64,000 nt of DNA from Prorocentrum cordatum (taxonomy: Eukaryota; Sar; Dinophyceae; Prorocentrales; Prorocentraceae), in NCBI GenBank assembly GCA_963575745.1, contig CAUYUJ010015938.1:37501-101500 (forward strand). The letters run 5' to 3'. The translations under genes were made by a program, and so were the position numbers. This document shows, in pieces, positions 1-9,545 of the stretch (its first letter is position 1; every line of letters begins with the position of its first letter). The notes under the pieces are model-generated. The model worked only from the letters and a program-made list of their open reading frames with translations. It was not told the origin of the DNA and ran no database searches.

Positions 1-33
1 GTATCCTAAAGGGGTACACTCAGTCGGCGTTTT

Positions 34-729
34 CTAGTCTTTGCTTGACAAGGACTTTAAAACAGACTCAGCATCTATGGTCAAAGTGACCTTGATGCTC
101 AGGCCACCCAACTCAAGCACGTCTTTTAACTGAGTGGGCGCGAGCGGCCTTGCGTGGAGCTCCTGCAGAGTCACGGTCGTGGGATAACCGTCCTCCAAAT
201 TATGGGCTGCTGCTAGTGTCTCTGCTGAATAACTCGAGCGGACCTGCAGGCGGCGAGACTTGCAGTGCGCATCGATCAGGTGGACGACGGGGGGCTTGCC
301 CAATGGCTTGTTTCCACGCCGTAGCAGGTTTGCCCCGCGAATACCGTTGCCTTTGACGTCGCCATCGGCGTCTCCACACAGGCGTCGATAACCTGAGCCG
401 CTGTGCAGGTCGACCTCGCCCGTAAGGGTCATCGCCTGACAGACGATCTTCTTGGGGCAGGCCTGCGGCTTCCCGGTGATCCTGTTCAGTCGCCGCACTG
501 AAATATTGGTCGGTTCATGGACGCGCTGTGAGGATACAGCATACACCATCAACCACGCCTGGGTGATTAATGCATACGCCAGCGCACCCCTGAGGCTGAC
601 GAACATGTCTGCAACCATCTTGGATGCCTGAGCGTCAACGTCGGCGCCGGTAAGGTCAGGATGTTGTATAGGACGGAGCTGCTCGATATATTCGTCTTGG
701 TCCAAAGTAACATTGCCGTCCTCATCCAT
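34..729 (-). pseudogene. copia RT C-terminus and RNase H
   Basis: Two stretches are diagnostic: RGANLLRRG, and SSYSAETLAAAHNLEDGY about 40 residues later, which are the copia RNase H substrate-handling and acidic-residue regions. The N-terminal part, DQDEYIEQLRPIQHPDLTG, is the end of the RT thumb. The frame is the same as that of the RT fragment upstream. The two are separated only by a TAA at 733-735, where the family normally has a sense codon, probably Tyr. The protein therefore looks like one reading frame broken by a single nonsense change. No function is expected. Confidence 0.85.
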
Positions 730-1513
730 GGATTATCTCACAACACAATTTGCGCATGTGTGCTTGTTGAGTTTACAATTACCAAACCTGTCATCTACAC
801 GCTCGACAGACTTCCCAATTGTGTCCTCAGTGCCGGCCAAATTGATATCATCAGCATGTTTGGCCGTAAGCAAGCTGCTGCTCGTCTCGAACTCCTCGTC
901 GTAGGACGTGGGGCGGAGACCCAAACCTCGCGTGGTCATTCTGAGCTTTAGTGAGAAAGCTCGCGGCGCGTCTTTGGTGCCAGTGCCTGGTTTAAGGCAC
1001 TGCAGGCATTGCTTTGACTCGTCGTAGTGTTCGAGTCCTGGGAGAGTCCGAAGCGCCGTGGCCGATCCAGGCGGCAAAGTAAAGCACCCCACACGTTCTT
1101 TTCACTCGTTGCTTCAGCAAATTCCAGTAGGTCAACCCCTTCAGGAAGGCCATGTTGGCGTCGTGGGAAGCAATGGTCCACTGCTTCTTGCGCGCTGCTG
1201 TGCTCGAGAGCAATCTCTGGCTTGGCCGCCGCGCAAATCCCGAAAACGGTTTCCACGTCGAAGGCTTCGAGGTCCATGGGCCCTTCTCGTCCTTCACAAA
1301 CTTCGATTTGCAGACAGACCTCGACGTCATGGTGTTTGACGCCTTGGATAGGTCTTGCAATTTGAAACACTTGTTGTCAAGCCATGTCTTGAGTTCGGTG
1401 AAGAGGGCCTTCGATGCTTCCTCGGGATTCGCCTGGATGTCAGCCTTGGCGAGGAGGTCGTCTTCCTCGACGACCGCAGCAGACCGCAGCTCGCTTTGCA
1501 ACGGCGGTAGCAT
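730..1513 (-). pseudogene. copia reverse transcriptase (palm/fingers), frameshifted
   Basis: The downstream half carries FTLPPGSATALRTLPG and LKPGTGTKDAPRAFSLKL, then the catalytic box KHADDIN (codons for DD at 847-852), the copia equivalent of YVDD. The upstream half, in other frames (948-1513), carries the fingers region with ASHDANMAFLKGLTY, corresponding to the first catalytic Asp of copia RTs (family form roughly DVxxAFLxG). At least two frame changes separate the halves near 1000-1100. The catalytic Asp pair survives, but the frame does not, so this is a pseudogene. Downstream it runs directly into the RNase H fragment. Confidence 0.85.
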
Positions 1514-2890
1514 GCACTCGCATAGCGGTCACGCCGTCGGCATCTAGTATAATGCGTCGTTGCTCGGACAGGACTACCGTTGACATTTCTGCTGCGAAAC
1601 AGAGTTCGACATATTGTCCGTTCTCGTCTGCGTCCAGTCCGTAGCTGCAGTCTTCGACCATGGAGCACACTGGGACGTGACTCGTCTCTGCGGTGTCAGA
1701 GTCGTGGGCGCGCCCCCGCTTAGGCAGGTGCCCCCGCTGTTCATCAGCTACAGTGATCAGCACACTATGGTCTGGAACCATCTGCGTGAGCATTGTCAGA
1801 GGGTCCTCTGGTGGAGCTGCCTCCAGCAATTCCCTTTCGTCTTGCAGCTCAGCATACTGCACGTCCATGACGTGCGGTTCGAAATCAGCCTCCGATTCCT
1901 CATAGTTCGTAGGAAACCGTCCATCATCATGTGGTGGTTCGGCTTCAAAGCCTTTTCTTGCAGTTCCATCCGGCGCAGGTGCATCTGCCAATTCCTCCAA
2001 CCTTGTCATGTCCTGGTCAAAACCTGTTCGAGGTTTGGTGGGCTTCAGGCACTGGGTGATTCTCGAATTTTCTGATCCAGATATTGCGTGCATATTCAAC
2101 GCGGTGCGCTCTGCTTCATAATAGTGAAATCCTGGATTCACATCGTTGTCATAACAGACCTGCGTGCAAATGTCAGCTTGGGCGACCAGAAGTAGCTCAT
2201 GGATAATTTTAGCTAACCTGACAGAAACTATATTCTCAATGCGGAAGAAGTTTCTGAAAAGGCACTGTAAAGGTAGATGCACACTCGGAGATAGACGGCT
2301 TGCACTCGTCATCTGAAGCGCCCCCTTCTGAGTCGGTACATAGCCATATGTCGTAGCAGATTTCCCCGCTGGTGAACTGGCCACGAACGTCAGCACTGTC
2401 CGTAGTGCAGCGCTGTCGGAACCAATTTCTCTGGCTATTAGCGCTTCGATATAGAGTGAATGGCGTGCATCGCCGTATTGTACCGGAACATCGCGATTTC
2501 CCACTCGAATGATGACTTGACCCCATTTCGGGATCGTGCCTTACGACTGGGAACGGGCCATTCCAGCCTCCCCAGTCATCCTTCGTGGTTGTGGGGCGAT
2601 GGTAATCAACTAAATCTCCTTCATCGTAGTAATGCTGACCAGTAACAGTTGTCTTAATGCGTGATGCGCGATTGGTCTTGGCTACTGCTGTAGCCTGTGT
2701 GATAGCTTCAATGCATGCCCTGCCTATCGTCTGTTCACGAGAATTACCTGACGTGTCCGTCGGCTGTTCGTGGTCCAGAACAGGTGGGTCAGGGAGCATT
2801 GCTGGTTGCCGTCCAAACGGGGCGCTGCAGGAACACCTCGTTGTAGAAAGTGATCGCACTGGCGGCAAACAGGGCCTCGTGCAGTAGTCG
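1514..2890 (-). pseudogene. copia integrase C-terminal region and acidic linker to RT
   Basis: From 2890 down, the text includes DMPFVFTRLLHEALFAASA, then YYDEGDLVDYHRPTTTKDDW and GWNGPFPVV. These match the C-terminal SH3-like part of copia integrases, where the family shows a conserved pattern around a W-x-G-P motif. It continues through an acidic Ser/Pro/Glu-rich linker (2080-1650) into RT. The frame changes near 2480-2510. Mini-hairpin copies lie at 2356-2369 (read as SSPAGKSA) and 1724-1737. Confidence 0.75.
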
Positions 2891-3640
2891 TGTGAACACA
2901 AAAGGCATGTCTATATAACCTGTTGAGATCAGCTTACAAGACCTGAAGTAGATGGCGCAATATGCCATTTTTGGCCCCAATCGTCGTAGCGCGTTGTCCA
3001 CGCGCACGTATCCTGAGCTCAATGCCCTTTGCCGTAAGGACTGCTTTCGCAGTGTCGTTGTTGAGGGCACCCTCTCCGTTGGAGTAGAATGCCTTTGCAG
3101 GTCCAGACTGCATCCAGCACTGATGGTATGCACCAAGGATACTCGTCATCGTTTTGTCTGGTATCTTGATTCCAATGACATATCGAATGCAACGATCGAT
3201 GCTATGAAATATACTGTGTTCTTGTTTGTGAAACATCAAGTCACATTCCACTTCGTCGTTGAAGTTGCCAGGCAGTGCAGTAGATGGCATAACCGTGTGC
3301 CCTGGCTTATCCCAAGCCCTGCACTCCCGACATGGTTCGCAGACACCCTTGATCCGGTTGAGTCTTGCATTGTCTAGACCTATCTTGGTTAAGATGAGTA
3401 TCATATTAGGTTCTTTCGCATGAACCCAACGCAAGTGCAGCTCCCGCAGCTCGTTCGTTACCACGCTTGGGTCAAGGCTTAGTAGATTTTGAAGACTGAT
3501 TTGTACATCGAACCGTGACCAGTCTGGTAGTCGTGGTCGTGCAGCAGGGTTCCCCGCTGGTGGCGGTGGAGGTGCCTCTCCACCTTGCTGCCGGCAAAGT
3601 CTGACTCTAACCTGTGGCAGTCGGAGGTGGTTATCCTAAT
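2890..3640 (-). pseudogene. copia integrase zinc-binding and catalytic core, active site lost
   Basis: LPDWSRFDVQISLQNLL leads into ELRELHLRWVHA, then VCEPCRECRAWDKPGH (the HHCC zinc-binding N-terminus) and FNDEVECDLMF with the first catalytic Asp. The second catalytic position reads AFYSNGEGAL, with Asn (AAC, 3078-3080) where the family has Asp. The stretch that should carry the Glu reads ATTIGAKNGILRH, so the Glu is missing. Two of the three DDE residues are therefore gone. A hairpin copy at 3544-3557 is read in frame as PAGNPAA just before the domain. Confidence 0.85.
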
Positions 3641-5047
3641 TCCCAGCTCCACTAGGGGCAGGTTGCCCTGCAGCAGGTTCAGCAGCATGTCTGCCAACTG
3701 TAATATCGTGGCTGCTGGCAGCCCGCTGCGGGTCCAGCCCTAGAGCCGGGTCATGGTGCTCTTAGCCGCGTGAAAGGCGGTGCGGCTGGCGCCTCGGGTG
3801 GTGGCTGCTCGTTCAGCAGGAGCCGGTGGTTCAGGTCCTGCTGCCGGTTCGGCAGGAACCGGTGGTACCTGTCCATGATTGTCAGGCAGTTTCCAGGGTT
3901 TGGCAAACTTGCATGTGCCAGGTGTCAGTACATGTCCAGGCTCTTTCTGGCCGTAGTTCTTCTTGCAGCTCGGACATTCCCAATGGTAGTCTACTTTCTC
4001 GTACCACCTGCAATGCCTAGGGGTTCTGTCATGTGAAGGACAGCGCATGTTAACATTATCCGCACATGCAGGACATCTGGACCCTCCCGGAGGTGGTCTC
4101 GTGATCGAGACGTCGGGCTGCCGAGGGATAGCTGGATCGTCCAAATCATATAGCCTCACGTTGGTAACTAACACGGTGGAAGAATAAGGGTGACGATGGA
4201 AGGGATCACGGGTTACCGTGAAAAGATCACGTGCGATCTGAACTCCCTCGACAAGAGACTGCATCTTTGAAGTGGAGTGTGCAGCCATGGACACTTCTCT
4301 GTTACATACCGACGCATGTTGATGATGACCAACACATCGTCTTCGTTTACAAAGAGTAGATAGAAGGCGGTGGTTGGCCATGATCTCGGTCGGTTGTCGT
4401 ATCAGTACCCCAGGGCAAACGCGCAAGCCAGTAGAACATAGGTCCATATTCATATTGCAACTGCCCTCGCATTTGGCCAATGTAGTCCATGGTGGTATCT
4501 GGCCCACCCAATAACCAACTTGTTGTTCTCGTAAATAAAATCGTCGAATATCGTTCCGTCGCGAGGCAACCTTGCCGCAGAACTTGACATGCGGCAGGGC
4601 CTCTTTGCGGTGCTCATACCAGGTGTCGTAAGTGACCTGGGCGTTGAAACACGAAGGCCGCCCAATCGTTCTGTAGTTGGGTTGTAGTATGACAACATTG
4701 ACGAAGTAAGCGTCTAGGTAATGCATCACCGCATCCTGGGCATCCTTGTTTCCAAGGTGATCAAAGGAGCGTTTGTCGAGGTGTCCCCCTGAAGACAAAC
4801 CTCGGATGAGTGCTGGCTGCGATATACCTCGACTCTCCACATGCTTCAGACATGTCAACCTTGTTATGTCGTCCAAAACAGAAGGTTGGGATTCTGGAGA
4901 AGACATGAGCGTAGCATTCAGCAGGAAGCCCCGCATGTAATGTGATGAAGGTTCCCTCTTCATCGTCGCTTTCCGTGCCGGAATCAAGGGGCGCATCGGT
5001 ATAGAACGCACTACATCCGAGACCTTTAAGGCCATCTCCACAATCAT
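3641..5047 (-). pseudogene. copia pre-integrase block with Cys-rich segment
   Basis: This is a 435-residue open frame (3740-5047). It contains a block I recognise from dinoflagellate copia polyproteins: ALIRGLSSGGHLDKRSFDHL, then NVVILQPNYRT, SCFNAQVTYDTWYEHRKEAL and REQQVGYWVGQIPPWTTL. A Cys-rich segment follows (CPACADNVNMRCPSH, later WECPSCKKNYGQ), which probably binds zinc, and then a Pro/Ala tail. The role is unknown; position between protease and integrase is the main clue. It is the longest intact stretch of pol in the element. A diverged hairpin copy sits at 4921-4934. The tail at 3641-3738 holds LLQGNLPLVELGIRITTSD in another frame. Confidence 0.75.
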
Positions 5048-6490
5048 CGCTGCCTTCTTCGACTATCTTGGGTATCTTGCGTGGCTTGATGTCCGCTTAT
5101 TTGTTTGCTTTCTTTTCGTTTGATTCGGGCATCGGTCGGAAATGCTGTCGGTTGTTCAATCGTTTGTTCACAATCAGATGAAATGAGCGCCCGAAATTCA
5201 GGAATAGAGGGGGGCACGCGGCCGCGCTCCATTGAAAGGGAGAGGGAGACGATCGACGATCGTCATCGACGATCGCAACTCGCCTTGGGCGTAAACGTGG
5301 GGCCCCGTGTCCGATGCGGGCCGATTCGGGCTGCCCCCAGTAAAATCGAACACGAATGTTGGTTACACCATTCGGTAACGGCGCATTGTACTTGTACCCG
5401 ATAGGCTGGCCCTGGATTTCGATGTCTTGTACGATCTGATTGTCGCCCAGTATCATCGTACCCCGTCTGACGACATGGCCCCATTCAGGGCCATTCTTCG
5501 GAGACTGAACGTAGCTTCGAACTCTTGTATCCACTCGTGTGTGGATGCTGAGGTGCACGGCACTTGCGTGATTTCTCAGTCATGTTTTAATCCATCTGAT
5601 CAATCAATCTGGCGGTCATGATCGCCAAAGTCAAGTAACGCCAATCTCCCTTCTGAGCTCCTGGGCCAGACCAGTCGGATTCATGCTCAGCAAGTTGTGC
5701 AGGTTCCCCTGCTGTTTGGCACGTGCACCTTCACAAATTGGTCGGGATGCGCGCGCAGGTAGTTGCCGCTGGCAGATATGATCCGCTAGGCAACTTGCTA
5801 GAACGATCGTGTCTCAAATCGAAATGGCAAAATCGCATACGCATGACCTGCAAGTCAAGATCTTCAATGGGGTCTCGTATAGGACCCTGCTTCCAGAAAT
5901 AACCTGGCGGCCCCACAAGCACAATAGTCATGCGCAGATCCCGAGCCTTGGTCATCATGTGTTGGATGCGTTGATAGCGTGGCCCTGCCCGCCCGCTTTC
6001 CAGGCAGTCTCGCGTGCCAGTCAGCAGGTGTTGCCACCCATAACAGTTGGTAATCTCCCGAGAGTAAAGCAACCAAATCTCTGTATGAGATCATAACCTC
6101 TGTATGTGTAATGCGGTCACACATATAACCACGGGCTCGGAGTTCAGCGCAAGATGTCCGTATATCCTCAATGACAAATGCACGACAATGATTGTGATGC
6201 GATAGGCACTCTTTTCTTCTGCAGCGGCTACCCAGCCGGGTCCACTACTATCCGTGGCAGCCGCGCAGCCGGGCTTGCCACTGTCTCTGGCGCGAGCAGC
6301 CGGCGCCTGAGAAAATAATGCATGTGTCCCCGCATTTGATGACAGCACCTGGGTGTTCGGCCTGTCGGAGCAAGCGCGGCTGGCCAAGGCGCGCGCCTGG
6401 CCCCGTCACTCAGTTGGCGATGGGGCCGGCCAAATGCCCGTGCCATGCTGCGCTGCAGAACCGCTGCTCGACGTAAAAATATCAAACTTC
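5048..6490 (-). pseudogene. copia polyprotein segment upstream of the pre-integrase block
   Basis: The clearest piece is 5731-6072: VLVGPPGYFWKQGPI, IEDLDLQVMRMRFCHFDLRH and LPSGSYLPAATTCARIPTN, followed in a second frame by QQGNLHNLLSMNPTGLAQEL at about 5650-5715. I recall similar blocks in dinoflagellate copia polyproteins between protease and integrase, but I cannot name a biochemical role. 5097-5600 and 6090-6490 contain only short, shifted fragments. A perfect-stem hairpin copy (GGAA loop) lies at 5699-5712. Confidence 0.55.
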
Positions 6491-6499
6491 TCAGCGGTA

Positions 6500-7575
6500 T
6501 CATCCGCTTCCGCAGGTGTCCCTGCCCGTGCATCGGGTGGCGTCCACTTGGTGCCCTCCTCGTAGATGGCCTGATATACTTTCGCCTGCAAGTTGCGCAG
6601 GGCGAAGTCCTGGTCGGCCGAGGTAGGGGTTAGTCCTGAAAGACGTATTCCTGCGATGCCAGGTCTTCAAGGTGTGATTCGCCAAAGACTGGATCGTGAA
6701 AGCAAACGTCTCCTCGTTGATGGAGAAGCCCATGCCCTTGGTATCCTGTGGCATGAGATATGTATGGGCATCACTTTCAGCATGTGTTCCCGCGACTGTC
6801 TCTGGGTCAGGCGCCTCTTTAACGAGCAACGGGTCATCATAGCATTGGGGATTGGCCGTAGTAGTAAATGACATCGACCCTTTATCCTCAGTTGCGGTCC
6901 CGTACTCGTCGACCTGGAGTGCCAGATATCCAGAAGGCGTTTTCGTAAAATCAAATAGTCTGGCACCCTTTCCAAGGAGAAGCTTGTACGTCTCAGAGCC
7001 AGGGATGGTCATCTTCTCGCGCCCCTGCTCTAGGATCATGATAGTCCCCATGTTGGACATGCTCATCAAACCCAGAATAGCAGGAAGTTCCCCCCCCCCC
7101 CCCCCCCCCCCCCCCCCCTGAGCTCTCACCCTCGCTTGCTGAGTGGGTATCAAGTCTCGGCACAGCAGGTGCCCCCGCCGGGCCTCCCCTCTCCTTGTGC
7201 GCAATCTTCCAGTGCAAGGACTTATCACATACCGCGGCGCCATGTCCCACTTCCGACACGTAGAGCCTCTTCGTCAGGTTCAGCTGCTTCATGGCGTGTC
7301 CGTGGGAACGTGGTGCCTGTTCGAAAGTCGGTACCGTTTTTAAAACCAGTGATGTTGATACTGCTGCCAATGTCCAAAATGATTGTCAGCATGCCATCCA
7401 CCATGGTCCCGCTGTTTGCTGCCAGAGCCAATTCATGGCGTTCTCCAAACAGTCCTGGCACTTCAGACAGCGTCGTACCGTGCATAGTTCTGCGGTGCCT
7501 CTGCTCCAACAACCAGTCGTTTTTTACAGAGGTGTAAAGACAGCATGTCGCGCTCGGATATCGCACTGATGCCAC
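6500..7575 (-). pseudogene. copia aspartic protease, multiply frameshifted
   Basis: The active-site loop ILDIGSSINITGFK (Asp-Ile-Gly instead of the usual D-S/T-G) lies at about 7335-7385. After a run of five A a one-base frame change leads to KRLYVSEVGHGAAVCDK. A second frame change, across a hairpin copy (7165-7178) and the 29-C run (7090-7118), leads to ELPAILGLMSMSNMGTIMIL, the conserved C-terminal half of copia proteases (AILG box). The frame then continues into an acidic tail down to 6500. One active-site Asp per chain is expected in dimeric retropepsins. The frame is destroyed. Confidence 0.8.
7090..7118. repeat. Homopolymer run of 29 C
   Basis: Twenty-nine consecutive C on the plus strand (poly-G in the coding sense) sit inside the protease. 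They replace what should be a few codons before ELPAILG. The run is flanked on the left by a partial GCAGGAAGTTCC, so it may have grown from the C arm of a mini-hairpin. Length is likely to be unstable or mis-assembled. Confidence 0.9.
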
Positions 7576-8569
7576 TGCGCGCGCTCACCGGGCTCTCCGT
7601 TCTGCGCTGGCTGCGCGGACGGGTGTCTCGCCCGTATGGCATGTAGGTATGTGGAGACTGAAGCCACTGAGCGCTCCTGTCGGTGGCTCTCTCCATGCGC
7701 CCCAGCCACATGTCGTTGGCCGGCAACGCGGCAGGTGCGGTTGCAGCAGGCGTCCCTGCATTATTGGCGGCTTCCGCCATGAGTGGCATGGGCGCATCCA
7801 CGGCAGGCGCGGCGGCTTCCGTCGCCTGCCCCGCGTTGGCCGATGACGCAGGTTGCCCCGCTGATGTTATTGTCGGGGCTGCCATGTTATTCATCGTCAT
7901 CGCCGTGACGCGGTTGGGCCCTTCGCGAAGGTCTCTGAGTTCGTTGGCCCCTCGGAGTATCTATGGTGCCGCGGGGCGTTCTGCCGCTGTCGGATCGCAT
8001 GTCGGATGGCTGAAACATGCTGGCACGTATCCATACCGATTGGGGTTGTCCGGTGATGGATTTAGATCCGGAACATATTCCCAAGGCGGCGTCCAGTTGG
8101 CGCTAGGGAGGTCGATGCCGTCCCGACGCATATTCTGTGCGGCTTCGCGCATCTGCCGGTGCATCCACTCTTGCTGACCAACTAGGCTCTCGGCCCTGTG
8201 TGCAACATGGTGAGCAGGAGAAGCAGGTTGCCCCGCATGTGGACGCAGCGATGCGAATGGCGATGGCGCCTGTAAAGCCTGGTAAGAGCTGCGGGTCCAT
8301 CCGGATGCTTTGGAGCCTTGCCTGTAGGCCGTTGGTGCTCCCAACGCTCTTTGGAGTCCCGGATGGAGTTGTGGCTCTGCTCATAAGTGCGAATGACGCA
8401 GGTTGCCCTGCAGGTGCAGCACTTGCTGCACCTGAGCACGCCACGGATCGTCGGCGTACAACATGTCGGTGGGAGTAATGCCACTCGAAGTCATGCCCGT
8501 CGCATCCGCAGCTTGAGCCTGAATCCATGATCCGTCAGATCCCCCTGCAGGCGTCCCCACTTGATACAC
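7463..8569 (-). pseudogene. Hairpin-rich linker of the copia polyprotein, three AGQPA/QGNL copies
   Basis: One reading frame (codon starts congruent to 1 modulo 3) stays open for 1.1 kb apart from a TGA near 8384 and a TAG at 7961-7963. It reads from GTPAGGSDGSWIQAQAADAT through LHLQGNL, RPHAGQPASP and TSAGQPASSA to a Pro/Ala-rich end. No domain is recognisable; composition is Gln/Ser/Pro/Ala rich. Three hairpin copies (8398-8411, 8223-8236, 7848-7861) lie inside without shifting the frame. The two stops are different codons, so reassignment is not suggested. Confidence 0.5.
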
Positions 8570-9545
8570 ATCTTAGAGAACTCGACCTCCTGAATGGGCG
8601 TCGGTTCGGGACACTTCAAATCGCAGGGGGTCTTTGGAATAAACCAATCCTTCAAAGATGATGCACCATTCCGAAATTCGTACATCCTTTCGATAGAAAT
8701 AACACTGCACGGATACTGCTGTTTGTTGTCCCACAGGTACAGGGGATCGATCCATGCATGTCCCACGTGGTTGTACCTTGCACTGGTCCTTGGGCAGAAT
8801 GCCGAAAAATTAAACGATATGGGTCGCAGGAATTCTGCCGCCCCGACCTGCTGACATTCTGATATCATCTGCTGAGCGTTGAATCGACATATTATCCCGA
8901 AGCAGGTTCTTCAAGCTAGCCATAACCAATACCTCGGAGTCGACGCGCAGGCCAGACTGGGTTCTGTTGCCGCCTGGTAAATATGGGCAGGCATGAAAAA
9001 AACTGTCTGTCATTTTTCTTGATGGTGTCGTCGGCGCGGCATGACAGTCGAATGCTAAGTATATTCGGGATGTTTGCCCACTGGGAACATGAATAAAATT
9101 GCAAGGTGCACCTGGAAGAATCAAATCTGCGACTCTCATACACAATGATTCAGGGCACTTTATCACCAGACTGCCGTGTCCAGTACTTGGCCGAATGATA
9201 TATGTCTCGTGCGCCTCGGAGGCAGACCGGCACTTCTTGAGCTGCAAACTGCTTTCTGCATTCCAATATAGTCGACCATGCCAATCAGGTCCAATACAGC
9301 CAATGCTTGGCATGCCCAGTGACGGTTCTTGAACCACCGGCGTACAGTTTCCAGGTGTTTGCGATGATGGTGATCACATCCTTCAGGTGGCCACTGGTCG
9401 AGCAGCTCTGAAAGCTCAACCCATCCGTCGAATTCATCGAAAGACGGCGCTGCTCGCAGGAACCTATCAGAGAGATGGTTGTTATGATATGGTTCCTGGC
9501 GAAGAGCAGTCGTAAGCCACTCCGAGCTGCGGGGCTGCTCCTCAA
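8570..9545 (-). pseudogene. Tpt1/KptA-like RNA 2'-phosphotransferase domain inside the copia polyprotein
   Basis: Tpt1/KptA enzymes remove the 2'-phosphate left at tRNA splice junctions using NAD+. Three of their signatures appear in order. The N-terminal lobe is LSDRFLRAAPSFDEFDGWV followed by ELSELL at about 9470-9395 (family: LSxxLRH...GWVxxxxLL). The IRxxxGHS segment is YIIRPSTGHGS at 9171-9203. The C-terminal end is SEVLVMASLKNLL then RSADDIRMSAGRGGRIP (8817-8945; family: S-x-N-x-V-x-L-T-x-G-x-x-G-x-I-P-P). The first part is in a different frame from the rest (change near 9300-9200). Asp replaces the usual Asn in SADD and the RH...H motifs are imperfect, so activity is doubtful. 8570-8810 continues with unrecognised sequence. 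Confidence 0.55.

Noticed and set aside
2944-2985. GCCATTTTTGGCCCCAA resembling the spliced leader
   Set aside because: It has an extra T and a changed end, and the bases are explained as integrase codons in the opposite sense; not a leader relict.
7900-8569. Stop-codon reassignment (TGA or TAG read as sense)
   Set aside because: Different stops interrupt different frames along with frameshifts and lost active-site residues; ordinary decay explains them.
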